Shown one piece after another: positions 7,648-15,482 of a DNA stretch of 64,000 bases. The DNA is from Bin87 sp963663945 (GTDB lineage: Bacteria > Chloroflexota > Dehalococcoidia > Lucifugimonadales > UBA3495): contig OY760687.1 of NCBI GenBank assembly GCA_963663945.1, forward strand, positions 3,658,001-3,722,000, written 5' to 3'. Each line of letters starts with the position of its first letter. Position 1 is the first letter of the stretch. Under the pieces are notes generated by a model. The model ran no database searches. It was not told the origin of the DNA and saw nothing but the letters and a program-made list of their open reading frames with translations. Made by a program: the position numbers and the translations under genes.

Positions 7648-9981
7648 ATGACCACCACTCAGCAATCCGCCGCTACCAACGGCTACAGCGTCATCGGGAG
7701 TCGACCCATCCGGCACGACGGTACTGACAAGGTTACCGGCCGGGCGCAGTACGGCGCGGACCTGTCGCTGCCCGGGATGCTCTTCGGCAAGGTGCTGCGG
7801 AGCCCGCACGCCCACGCGCGAATCAAGAACATCGACACCAGCAAGGCGGAGGCCATGCCTGGCGTCCGCGCCGTGGTGACCTCAGCCGACCTGCCGCAGG
7901 CTGGCGGGCGGGTGCTGGACCTGGGCGAAGGGGCGATGATCAACCCCAAGTTCCTGAGCAACAACTGCCTTGCCGCTGAGAAGGCCCTGTACAAAGGCCA
8001 CGCCATCGCCGCGGTGGCCGCCGACAGCGCTCACGAGGCCGAACTGGCGCTGGCGCTGATCGAGGTTGATTACGAGGTGCTGGAGCCGGTCACCGACGTG
8101 CTCGAAGCGATGCGCGACGATGCGCCGCTGGTCCACGAACGTCTGGCCAACCTGAACGACCCCAGCGTTCGACCCGGCGGCTTGCTGGGCGAGGGCGATG
8201 CCGGCAAGGTGGGCAACGTGCCCAACCGGTACTTCTACGAGCTTGGCGACATCGAAGCCGGTTTCGCCGCCGCCGACCTGGTGGTGGAGCGGGAGTTCCG
8301 CACCAAGGCGGTGCACCAGGGCTACATCGAGCCCCACGCGGCGACCGCGCTGTGGAACGCCGACGACTCCCTGCACATCTGGTGCAGCAGCCAGGGTCAT
8401 TTCAACGTGCGCGACCAGACCGCGACGATCATGGGGATCCCCGTCTCCAAGGTGCTGGTGACGCAGTTGGAGATCGGCGGCGGGTTCGGCGGCAAGACGC
8501 TGGTGTACCTGGAGCCGGTGGCGGCCGCGCTGTCCCGCAAGACGGGCCGGCCGGTGAAGATCCAGATGTCGCGCACCGAGGTGTTCGAGGGCACGGGCCC
8601 CACCTCGGGCGGCTACATGCGGGTCAAGATGGGCGTCACCAACGACGGCAAGATCACCGCCGCTGACGTGACGCTGTTCTACGAAGCCGGCGCGTATCCC
8701 GGCTCGCCGGTGAACCCGGGGGCGCAGTGCGCACTGTCCTGCTACAACATCGCCAACGGGCGGATCGAGGCTGCCGACGTGGTGCTGAACCACCCCAAGA
8801 CGGCGGCGTACCGCGCCCCCGGCTCGCCGGCGGCGGCTTTCGCCGTGGAGACGGTGGTCGACGAGATCTGTGAAAAGATCGGCATGGACAAGCTGGATTT
8901 CCGCACGCTGAACGGCGCCAAGCAGGGCGACCGCCGGGTGACGGGACCGCAGTTCGGGAGCATCGGCTGGATGGAGACCGTCCAGGCTGCCCGGGAGCAC
9001 GATCACTGGAACTCGCCCATCGACCGGTCGCCGGAAGCCGAGGGCAAGAAAGTGGGCCGCGGAATGGCCGGCGGGTTCTGGTTCAATGGCGCCGGTCCGG
9101 CCAGCGCCATCGTCAGCGTGCTGGGGGACGGCACGGTGAGCCTGGTTGAAGGCTCGCCGGACATCGGCGGCTCCCGCGCTGTGGCGGCGATGCACGTGGC
9201 CGAGGTGCTGGGTCTCGCCGCCGAGGACGTGGCGCCGGCAGTGGGCGACACCAACTCCATCGGTTGGACTTCCATGACCGGCGGCAGCGGAGTGGCCTTC
9301 AAGACCGGCTGGGCATCCTACGAGGCGGCCCAGGACGTGAAGCAGCAGATGATCAACCGCGCGGCCCGCATCTGGGACATCGATCCCGAGAACGTCGAGT
9401 ACGACAACGGTGTGATCCAGCACAAGTCGGAGCCGGAACTGCGCTTCACCTTCCGCGAACTGGCGTCGCGGCTGAACGGCACCGGCGGTCCCATCGTCGG
9501 GCGTGCCAACGTGTCTCCCACCGGCGTGGGCGGCGCCTACGCGCTGCACATCGCCGACGTGGCGGTGGACGAGGAGACCGGCAAGGTGGACATCCTGCGC
9601 TACACGGCGATACAGGACGTCGGCACCGCCATCCACCCGTCCTACGTCGAAGGGCAGATCCAGGGCGGGGCGGTGCAGGGCATCGGCTGGGCGCTGAACG
9701 AGGAGTACTTCTTCAACGACGATGCCCAGATGCAGAACTCCAGCTTCCTGGACTACCGGATGCCCACGGCGCTGGACCTGCCGATGATCGACGCCGTGGT
9801 GGTGGAGGTGCCCAACCCCGGGCATCCCTACGGCGTGCGCGGCGTGGGCGAAGTGCCCATCGTGCCGCCCATGGCCGCCATCGCCAACGCCATCCACGAC
9901 GCCACGAGCGTGCGGATGACCAACCTGCCCATGAACCCCGGCGCAGTGCTGGAAGCGCTGTGGGAGCAGAACGGCGGTTAG
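7648..9981 (+). CDS. Xanthine dehydrogenase-family molybdopterin-binding (large) subunit
   Basis: 777 residues, usual length for CoxL/XdhB-type subunits. It has the aldehyde oxidase a/b hammerhead domain (~20-140), then the Mo-pterin domains with EIGGGFGGKT (~275-285), AYRAPGSPAAAF (~390), and near the C-terminus RGVGEVP with the expected catalytic Glu (~735). AYRAPG rather than the CO dehydrogenase AYxCSFR loop argues for an aldehyde/purine/heteroaromatic hydroxylase, not CO oxidation. The FAD and 2Fe-2S subunits it needs are not adjacent. GAGGTG precedes the ATG. Confidence 0.9.
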   Translation: MTTTQQSAATNGYSVIGSRPIRHDGTDKVTGRAQYGADLSLPGMLFGKVLRSPHAHARIKNIDTSKAEAMPGVRAVVTSADLPQAGGRVLDLGEGAMINPKFLSNNCLAAEKALYKGHAIAAVAADSAHEAELALALIEVDYEVLEPVTDVLEAMRDDAPLVHERLANLNDPSVRPGGLLGEGDAGKVGNVPNRYFYELGDIEAGFAAADLVVEREFRTKAVHQGYIEPHAATALWNADDSLHIWCSSQGHFNVRDQTATIMGIPVSKVLVTQLEIGGGFGGKTLVYLEPVAAALSRKTGRPVKIQMSRTEVFEGTGPTSGGYMRVKMGVTNDGKITAADVTLFYEAGAYPGSPVNPGAQCALSCYNIANGRIEAADVVLNHPKTAAYRAPGSPAAAFAVETVVDEICEKIGMDKLDFRTLNGAKQGDRRVTGPQFGSIGWMETVQAAREHDHWNSPIDRSPEAEGKKVGRGMAGGFWFNGAGPASAIVSVLGDGTVSLVEGSPDIGGSRAVAAMHVAEVLGLAAEDVAPAVGDTNSIGWTSMTGGSGVAFKTGWASYEAAQDVKQQMINRAARIWDIDPENVEYDNGVIQHKSEPELRFTFRELASRLNGTGGPIVGRANVSPTGVGGAYALHIADVAVDEETGKVDILRYTAIQDVGTAIHPSYVEGQIQGGAVQGIGWALNEEYFFNDDAQMQNSSFLDYRMPTALDLPMIDAVVVEVPNPGHPYGVRGVGEVPIVPPMAAIANAIHDATSVRMTNLPMNPGAVLEALWEQNGG

Positions 9982-10004
9982 ACTATCGTGACATAGCAGG
10001 AATT

Positions 10005-10034
10005 CGTAGGGGCGGACGGTTGTTCGCCCCTACG
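10005..10034. terminator. GGGGCG hairpin terminator
   Basis: 10-bp stem CGTAGGGGCG/CGCCCCTACG followed by TTTTAT, downstream of the molybdopterin enzyme. A member of the window-wide hairpin family. Confidence 0.65.
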
Positions 10035-10051
10035 TTTTATGAGAGGCGTAC

Positions 10052-10057
10052 TATAAT
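10052..10057 (+). promoter_or_regulatory. -10 box (TATAAT)
   Basis: TACTATAAT lies 22 nt before the ATG at 10079. A transcript from it would start near 10064 with a short leader containing AGAGGA, which supports the ATG at 10079 over the upstream GTG at 10061. Confidence 0.5.
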
Positions 10058-10078
10058 GAGGTGGCAGAGGAACCCATC

Positions 10079-10435
10079 ATGAACGATGACTTGCTAGCTC
10101 TACTCGACCAAGCCGATCGGACAATCGCCTCCGGGGACCATGATCGGGGATCAACGTTGCTTTGGCAGGCTACCCAGGCCGCATTGTGCAGCCTTGCTGA
10201 TTACTACGGGCAGCCTCACCGCGACGAGGAGGATCTGATGCGTTTTGCCAAGTGGCTGGACCGGAAGCACAACCACGGGGTGGAGGACTGGCACCTGCTG
10301 GGCTTTTTCGCTGCCGGTTCGTTTCGGGACAACGCTCAGTGGCATTACGAAGGCTGGGAGGAGATGCGGTACTCGGTATTGGGCGTCAGGAAGTTTGTGG
10401 AGACGCTCCAATCGTACCGAGAAGCGTTAGCATGA
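10079..10435 (+). CDS. Small helical protein, type A of a recurring pair (HEPN-like)
   Basis: 118 residues, alpha-helical. ATG chosen because AGAGGA lies 8 nt upstream and the -10 box overlaps the longer start. It aligns along its length with the product at 25751-26101: short shared segments are SGDH/SGDD, LLWQATQAAL/LMWKATQVTF and FRDNA/LRDHA. First gene of a three-gene run with 4-nt overlaps, hence probably translationally coupled to the next. No catalytic motif recognised; the helical pattern and pairing resemble HEPN/PaREP1-like proteins of toxin-antitoxin-type modules. Function unknown. Confidence 0.65.
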   Translation: MNDDLLALLDQADRTIASGDHDRGSTLLWQATQAALCSLADYYGQPHRDEEDLMRFAKWLDRKHNHGVEDWHLLGFFAAGSFRDNAQWHYEGWEEMRYSVLGVRKFVETLQSYREALA

Positions 10436-10806
10436 CCTCCGATGAACGGATCGAAGTAACGCGACTGTACCGGACCCTGGCCAACCGACTCAGTTTGGAA
10501 CGCGAAAGCGTAGCCGCGGGTGAAATGCTTTGGGGAGCAGTGCATAACGTCATACAAGGGATCGGTACGCAACATAATCTGCTCGACCCCGGCAGGCGCG
10601 AAATCAGGCGCGCCGCTGTAATAGCGCACCTGGTAGAGGATCATGATCAGGATATTGCGCTGTTCAATGGGTTGAGTTCTGCAGGCGTGCTTCATGGCCA
10701 CTTTTACAACCATCACCTATTGGCCGAGGTCCATCAAGAACTGATGCGAGCAACCATGGGCTATATCGATACACTCCTCGCCATCGCACTGCCATCCCAA
10801 TCATGA
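10432..10806 (+). CDS. Small helical protein, type B of a recurring pair (PaREP1/HEPN-like)
   Basis: 124 residues. Its ATG overlaps the upstream stop (ATGA). AAGEMLWGAVHNVIQGIG and GLSSAGVLHGHFYNHHL match the PaREP1-like pattern (AxEKAWGA ... LHxNFY) also seen in 41016-41471 (VLHGNFYEVFL) and 23734-24129 (HLHGECFYHGI). An RAAVIAH segment has Rx5H spacing like HEPN RNase motifs, but I cannot confirm it as catalytic. Likely acts with the type A protein. Confidence 0.65.
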   Translation: MTSDERIEVTRLYRTLANRLSLERESVAAGEMLWGAVHNVIQGIGTQHNLLDPGRREIRRAAVIAHLVEDHDQDIALFNGLSSAGVLHGHFYNHHLLAEVHQELMRATMGYIDTLLAIALPSQS

Positions 10807-11198
10807 TGAAACTCACCGAGCTCATCGCTGCCGCGCCTTGGCGGGAGGCTGTCACCTACCGCGAGACGTGGCCCCACGAGTATGTGTTGCTCCAGAAGGA
10901 TGGGCAGCGGGAGTTGCTGGAGGCGGTGTGCGAGCGCTTTCGAAACGGCGAGGGCGTGCCGGCCCGGTTCTTCGTGATGGACAACGTTTACCTGTTCGTC
11001 GGCGATTACAAGTACTGGTTCATGGCGGACGGTGACACGATCAAGTCCGTACTGGACAGCGAGGACGATGAGGAAGAGGTGGTGCTGAACCGGGCGCGCT
11101 TGTATCGTGACCGTCGCGACTTTATCATTCAGGAAGGCGATACCGGGCGGCGGGAGGACTATCCGGTCGACCCGCCGCATACGCGGGATTTCCCGTGA
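10803..11198 (+). CDS. Conserved hypothetical protein, third gene of overlapping cassette
   Basis: 131 residues from ATG at 10803 (ATGATG, so 10806 also possible), overlapping the previous stop by 4 nt. The sequence includes QRELLEAVCERFRNGEG, then VPARFFVMDNVYLFVGDYK and a short acidic segment DSEDDEEEV. I do not recognise a family with known function. Tight coupling to the two helical proteins suggests a shared role or a co-transcribed passenger. Confidence 0.6.
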   Translation: MMKLTELIAAAPWREAVTYRETWPHEYVLLQKDGQRELLEAVCERFRNGEGVPARFFVMDNVYLFVGDYKYWFMADGDTIKSVLDSEDDEEEVVLNRARLYRDRRDFIIQEGDTGRREDYPVDPPHTRDFP

Positions 11199-11220
11199 CA
11201 CGCATCGAGGAGCAACGACA

Positions 11221-11616
11221 ATGACGACGACGGAACAGCAGACTGACATGAAGCCCTACGTGGTGCACACCGTGGGCGACGCCTCTGAGACTATCCAGAC
11301 TCCCGGCATGGTGCGCCAGCCGGCCATCGTGCCGGGCAAGGGCGACACCACCAAGATCTGGATGGGCAAGGTGACCGCCGCGCCCCGCGAAAAGGGGCCG
11401 CCGCACACGCACCTGGAGGCCGAGACCGCCGCCTACGTGATCAAGGGACACGTCCGCGTGTATTTCGGCGAGAACTTCGAGGAGTGGATCGAGGCGGGGC
11501 CTGGCGACTTCATCTTTGTGCCGGCGAACACCCCGCACATCGAGGAGAACCCCTACGACGAAGAGCAGGAGGGCATCCTCTGCCGCGCGCCGGACAACCT
11601 GGTGGTGAACCTGTAA
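11221..11616 (+). CDS. Cupin-domain protein
   Basis: 131 residues from the ATG at 11221, preceded by GAGGAG; the longer frame lacks similarity upstream. A single conserved beta barrel: cupin motif 1 is PHTHLEAETAAYVIKGHV (two His, one Glu), motif 2 PGDFIFVPANTPHIEENP (third His). This is a complete 3-His/1-Glu metal site. Small stand-alone cupins act as dioxygenases, isomerases or binding proteins; substrate not deducible. Confidence 0.85.
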   Translation: MTTTEQQTDMKPYVVHTVGDASETIQTPGMVRQPAIVPGKGDTTKIWMGKVTAAPREKGPPHTHLEAETAAYVIKGHVRVYFGENFEEWIEAGPGDFIFVPANTPHIEENPYDEEQEGILCRAPDNLVVNL

Positions 11617-11641
11617 CGGGCAACACCATTGCAATCTCACG

Positions 11642-11663
11642 GGGGCGAATGATTATTCGCCCC
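11642..11663. repeat. GGGGCGAAT...ATTCGCCCC hairpin
   Basis: 9-bp stem with GATT loop, 25 nt after the cupin stop. Family member of the dispersed intergenic hairpin and a possible terminator for the cupin gene. Confidence 0.65.
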
Positions 11664-11799
11664 TACGTATTGGGGAGCCGGTCATCCCCGGACACATTTG
11701 ACCGACGCTGGCATTTGGTGAATAATCAGCGCGCCGGCTGCGGTTGCCGCTAACGACGGCAGCGGCCACACTGACAGTCAAAACCGAGGAGGAATCAAG

Positions 11800-12006
11800 A
11801 TGGCGGACGTCAAGGTAGAAATTCGCGCCAACGGGCCCCTGCGGGTCATCGGCGAAATCGACATTGTCGACCAGAGCGGCAACAACTACACCATCCCTGA
11901 GGGGCAGTGGGTATCCTTCTGCCGCTGCGGGCAGTCGGACAACAAGCCCTTCTGCGACGGCACGCACCGCGACTGCGGCTTCGAGGGCGCCAGCGAGGCG
12001 AAGTAA
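11800..12006 (+). CDS. CDGSH iron-sulfur domain protein
   Basis: 68 residues. C-terminal FCRCGQSDNKPFCDGTH is the CDGSH signature CxCx2(S/T)x3PxCDG(S/T)H with Cys41, Cys43, Cys52 and His56, which bind a 2Fe-2S cluster. Minimal bacterial mitoNEET-type protein, a cytoplasmic electron or cluster carrier. Strong GAGGAGG box before the ATG. Followed by its own terminator. Confidence 0.92.
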   Translation: MADVKVEIRANGPLRVIGEIDIVDQSGNNYTIPEGQWVSFCRCGQSDNKPFCDGTHRDCGFEGASEAK

Positions 12007-12042
12007 ACGTCCCATCGCTGAAACCCCGCGTATTGCGCCGCC

Positions 12043-12079
12043 AGCCGCCGGAACCACAAACCGGCAGCCGGCGGCTTTT
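12043..12079 (+). terminator. Intrinsic terminator after CDGSH gene
   Basis: 9-bp stem AGCCGCCGG/CCGGCGGCT, 16-nt loop, then TTT. Confidence 0.65.
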
Positions 12080-12087
12080 GCTATTAT
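12079..12087 (+). promoter_or_regulatory. Extended -10 box (TGCTATTAT)
   Basis: TGCTATTAT directly follows the terminator, ~105 nt upstream of the hydratase start; probable promoter for that gene. Confidence 0.45.
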
Positions 12088-12192
12088 GAGCCGGCCGCCG
12101 TGCTCGACGCTTCACGAGAGGCTTCGAGCCGGGCAGACCAGGTTCCTCGCAACGACACGATCATTCAAGGCTAACGCTCCAGGAGGCGCACC

Positions 12193-12993
12193 ATGGTAAC
12201 CACCACACCGGCCCGCGCGGCCGCCGAGTTCATCTTTGAGAGCTACAGCAAGGTGCAGCCCTTCGAGCGCCTGCCGGCCGATCTGTTCCCCAAGACGCTG
12301 GACGAGGCCTACGCCATACAGCTTGAGCTCCACTGCATGCTGTCCAGCCTATGGGGGCCGCTGGCCGGCTACAAGCTGGCGTACACCACGCCGGTGATGC
12401 AGGAACGGGCCGGTCTGGACCATCCGGTGCTTGGCGGCGTGTTCGAGAAAACCATCCTGCGCTCGCCGGTGGTGCTGAATTTCACCGAATACGTGAACCT
12501 GGGCATCGAGCTGGAGGTGGGCGTGACGCTGGGCAAGGACCTGCCGGCGTCGGGCGCGCCGTACACGCGGGACGCGGTGGAGGATGCCATTGCCGAGGTG
12601 GCCACGGCCTTTGAGATCGTGGACATGCGGACGCCGGCCGACCTGACCACCGAGGAGCGCACGCTGATGAGCGTGGCGGTCAACATCCTGAACTCAGGCG
12701 TGGTGCTGGGCGACCCGGTGACCAACTGGCGGGACCTGGACCTGGTGGGCTGCAAGGGCGTGATGAGCATCAACCACGAGCAGGTGGGCGAGGGCTACGG
12801 CCGGGACGTGATGGGCCACCCCTTCGAGCCGCTGGTTTGGCTGGCCAATGAGCTGTCCAGACGGAACCATCCATTGAAGGCCGGCGACACGGTGATCACC
12901 GGCAGCCTGATCCCGCCCACGGCGCTGGGGTTCGCGTCGGAGGGCCGGATCTCGATTGAGGGTCTGGGCGAGGCGGTGGTGGTCTGCGCCTAG
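12193..12993 (+). CDS. 2-keto-4-pentenoate hydratase/MhpD-family protein
   Basis: 266 residues, MhpD/HpcG size. GYKLAYTTPVMQ is the conserved GxKxGxTS-type segment, and NLGIELEVGVTLGKDLP carries the paired metal-binding Glu residues (ELE) of the fumarylacetoacetase/hydratase fold. C-terminal GDTVITGSLIPPT is also typical. Would hydrate 2-hydroxypenta-2,4-dienoate-like products of aromatic meta-cleavage or decarboxylate 4-oxalocrotonate; no cleavage dioxygenase gene is adjacent. GGAGG precedes the ATG. Its stop shares 4 nt with the convergent rsmI stop. Confidence 0.88.
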   Translation: MVTTTPARAAAEFIFESYSKVQPFERLPADLFPKTLDEAYAIQLELHCMLSSLWGPLAGYKLAYTTPVMQERAGLDHPVLGGVFEKTILRSPVVLNFTEYVNLGIELEVGVTLGKDLPASGAPYTRDAVEDAIAEVATAFEIVDMRTPADLTTEERTLMSVAVNILNSGVVLGDPVTNWRDLDLVGCKGVMSINHEQVGEGYGRDVMGHPFEPLVWLANELSRRNHPLKAGDTVITGSLIPPTALGFASEGRISIEGLGEAVVVCA

Positions 12994-13850
12994 CGCTGCG
13001 CATCCTTCGGGCTTGATTGACCCGTCTCAACCCACAGGGCATATACGGCGCGGCGCGGGAGGCCGGTGGAGGCAACGACCTCGGCCACCGCGTCGCGCCC
13101 GCGTTTTCCGGCAGCGCGGTGCTCCGTGAGGGCGAGGCGGGCCGCTTCCATTCGTTGTTCCTCGCTCGACGAGTCTTCCTGGTCGTCGAGACTGACCGGG
13201 CCGATCACGATGGTGAACTCGCCTCGGGGCTCGGTGAAGTGCTCCAGGGCAGCGGAGGCCGTCCCGCGCCAGACCTCCTCGTGAAGCTTGGTGAGTTCCC
13301 GGCAGACCGCGATCGGCGGGTCGTTGAGAGTGCCGGCGACGTCGGTCAGCGTCGCCCGCAGGCGGTGGGGCGATTCGAACAGGACGATGGTCTGCTCGGA
13401 GCGCGCCGTTTCGACCAGCCTTGCTGAGCGGTCGGAACGCCGTCGGGGCAGGAAGCCCAGGAAGACGAAACGGTCGGCGGGAAAGCCGGCCACGGATAGG
13501 GCGGCGGTCACAGCCGACACGCCGGGGATGCTGACCACGGAATGACCGGCATCGGCGATGGCGGCGACCAGGCCGGCACCCGGGTCGCTGACGGCGGGTG
13601 AGCCCGCGTCCGTGGCAAGGGCGACGTCGCCCTCAGCGAGCGCTTCCAGCAGGCGGGGCAGTTGCCGCTTCCAGTTGTGCTCGTGACAACTGAGCATGCG
13701 GGGATGCGCGTCGAGGTGGGCCAGCAGCCGGCGGGTTACGCGGGTGTCCTCGGCGGCGACCAGCGGCACAGAGGACAGGATGCGGCTGGCGCGGAGGGTG
13801 AGGTCCTCCAGGTTGCCGATGGGGGTGCCGATTACGTAGAGGGTGCCCAC
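12990..13850 (-). CDS. rsmI: 16S rRNA (cytidine1402-2'-O)-methyltransferase
   Basis: 286 residues from the GTG at 13850, the same length as E. coli RsmI; the longer frame to 13994 adds unrelated residues. Begins GTLYVIGTPIGNLEDLTLRA, with AAEDTR, ATDAGSPAVSDPG (SAM-binding) and VLFESPHRL, the family signature. Methylates C1402 in the ribosomal P site. There is no Shine-Dalgarno, but a TATACT -10 lies 6 nt upstream of GTG, which suggests a leaderless mRNA. Confidence 0.95.
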   Translation of the reverse strand: MGTLYVIGTPIGNLEDLTLRASRILSSVPLVAAEDTRVTRRLLAHLDAHPRMLSCHEHNWKRQLPRLLEALAEGDVALATDAGSPAVSDPGAGLVAAIADAGHSVVSIPGVSAVTAALSVAGFPADRFVFLGFLPRRRSDRSARLVETARSEQTIVLFESPHRLRATLTDVAGTLNDPPIAVCRELTKLHEEVWRGTASAALEHFTEPRGEFTIVIGPVSLDDQEDSSSEEQRMEAARLALTEHRAAGKRGRDAVAEVVASTGLPRRAVYALWVETGQSSPKDAQR

Positions 13851-13856
13851 GGGGAG

Positions 13857-13862
13857 AGTATA
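13857..13862 (-). promoter_or_regulatory. -10 box (TATACT) 6 nt from rsmI start (leaderless)
   Basis: Minus-strand CGCTATACT ends six nucleotides before the GTG start, so transcription should begin at or beside the start codon. Confidence 0.5.
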
Positions 13863-13990
13863 GCGCGCGCTCGTCCTGGAAAGGGTGTCGGTATCTGGCG
13901 CACTTGCGAAGTGCGGACGGGAGGGCAGCCAGCAGGGAACGCGACTGCTGTGGTCAGGCTGTGCCGCTGTATGGATGAGATACCGCAATC

Positions 13991-14932
13991 TCACGGTTTA
14001 GCGTTATGTGCTTCCACAAGAAAGACGATATTGGCTGCCGTCAAGTGGAGGCAGTAGGCGGCTAGGTAATCCGGAACGGCGATGGGTGTACTTCCTTGCC
14101 CGTGGGCACCTCGGCCTGCCTGATTCCGCAAAGTTGGGACGCCGCCTTCCAATGCGGAACGCAATCCTGTGAAGTGGTTTTTCATCTCTGACGGTATGAG
14201 ATTTTGGTTATACAGCACCTCTATCAGCGCCGTGGCGGTGTCTCTGACGTAAGTCCAACCGCGTTGGTCTCAGACAGTTTTCATCGTGCTTTCAAAGGCG
14301 CTTGCGGCATTGACAATGGCCTCTTTGTAGTTCCCTTTGCGATAGTGCTCATGGGCAGTCATAAACTCTTGCAATGCGCCATCAAAACTCGCGTCGTGCA
14401 GTAGCGATATGGCTGGCTCGACGACTTCAGAGTGGAGATACTGGGAATTGACGGCAATAATCTGCCCGCCATGGTACTGGTACCCGATCCCATGTTCACG
14501 GAAACGGTAGTTCAGTTCAGCGATGGCATCGTCCGCCGGCTGCCATCTTGTCTGATTACCTACGCTGCGTTGGTGTTCTCTTACGGGCCCTGCCACTAGC
14601 CCGAATGAGATTTCGATGAGGCTAAGAACATCATCCACCTTATCGTGGTGTAACAGAAACTGCTCACAACATTCCTGATGAGAACGTCCTTCTTGCCACA
14701 GCGTGAACAATCCCATCTCGGTGGCAAGCGTCTCGTTCATTGTGGCCCATGGCGCACCAAACTCTAGCATCCCGGCAGCGAACCAACCGTCCTTGTATCC
14801 GATTGTATTCCGCCAAATACGTACTACCTGAATCCTGAATGGTTCAGGCAAAATGTCGCCCCTGTAAATTACAGGCTTTCCCGGATTTTCGGCCTTCTGC
14901 TTGCGCTTTGCAAACGTCTCATAAACGGGCAC
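13991..14932 (-). pseudogene. STM4504/CBY_0614-family (AbiJ-like) gene split by an in-frame TGA
   Basis: Two open segments in one frame, 14932-14273 (220 codons) and 14269-13991, are separated only by a TGA at 14272-14270. The product would be ~313 residues: N-terminal domain, then a HEPN-like C-terminal region (YRKGNYKEAIVNAASAFES ... NLIPSEMKNHFTGLRSALE ... GQG) known from STM4504/CBY_0614 and abortive-infection AbiJ-type proteins. The TGA falls in TMKTV-stop-DQRGW, where I recall relatives having Cys. Start is GTG with GGAGG 5 nt upstream. GC is visibly lower than neighbours, suggesting acquisition. Nonsense mutation is most likely; sequencing error or recoding is possible. Confidence 0.65.
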
Positions 14933-14990
14933 AATTTCCTCCAAGGTACATTGATACTATATGTCGCGATTATATGATAATGATCTACTA

Positions 14991-15017
14991 GATACGGTAT
15001 CATACCGGTATTGTATC
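14991..15017. promoter_or_regulatory. AT-rich nested inverted repeats in divergent intergenic region
   Basis: GATAC...GTATC arms enclose a GGTATCATACC palindrome in an AT-rich stretch between the AbiJ-like gene and the aspartic-protease pair. Possible operator. Apart from this and a -10 box at 15067-15175, the 286-nt gap 14933-15218 shows no gene. Confidence 0.3.
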
Positions 15018-15166
15018 GAGCCAGTCCACCCATTGCAGAATTTCACCGGATTTGCGGCAATACCGCCGGCATGCTCTACCTCCCAGCCAGGTCCATCGAG
15101 GTGTGTTTCATTACTCCTCGATCAGCACATCCATGCGGATGGCGGGCATTCCGGTGGACGGCCCAG

Positions 15167-15175
15167 TGCTAGAAT
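15167..15175 (+). promoter_or_regulatory. Extended -10 box (TGCTAGAAT)
   Basis: TGCTAGAAT, 44 nt upstream of the ATG at 15219. Confidence 0.45.
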
Positions 15176-15218
15176 GGCGAACACCGAGCAGAACGGTATG
15201 CGGCACGGAGCGATAATC

Positions 15219-15482
15219 ATGGAGTTTAACGGGGACAACGCGCCGGCCATTGGCCGCGCCATCTACCGCGAGAAGATACACCCTACTCTGGGGCCGGAGC
15301 ATAAGGGCAAGGTCGTAGTCATCGACGTGAAGAGCGGCGACTATGAGATTGCCGACCGGCACATCACCGCGGCAAAGCAACTGCGAAAGCGGCGCCCGGA
15401 CGCCTACACCTGGGAGGAATGGGTGGATGTGCCGATCACGTACAAAATTCACCCCAGCATCAAGCTGGTGAAACGTGATTAG
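15219..15482 (+). CDS. Small conserved protein paired with retropepsin-like protease
   Basis: 87 residues from the ATG at 15219 with GGAG 8 nt upstream; the longer frame to 14961 is not supported. Contains IGRAIYREKIHPTLGPEH, KGKVVVIDVKSGDYEI and RRPDAYTWEE. I recall similar small proteins next to clan AA protease genes in cyanobacteria and Chloroflexota, so the pair appears conserved. The gene overlaps the protease start by 8 nt. It could be the protease's antitoxin, substrate or regulator; function is unknown. Confidence 0.65.
   Translation: MEFNGDNAPAIGRAIYREKIHPTLGPEHKGKVVVIDVKSGDYEIADRHITAAKQLRKRRPDAYTWEEWVDVPITYKIHPSIKLVKRD

Noticed and set aside
14248..14272. Selenocysteine insertion at the TGA of the AbiJ-like gene
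   Set aside because: The hairpin after TGA (CCAAC/GTTGG, 3-nt loop) does not match the spacing or apical loop of bacterial SECIS elements, and no selB/selD/tRNA-Sec is visible.
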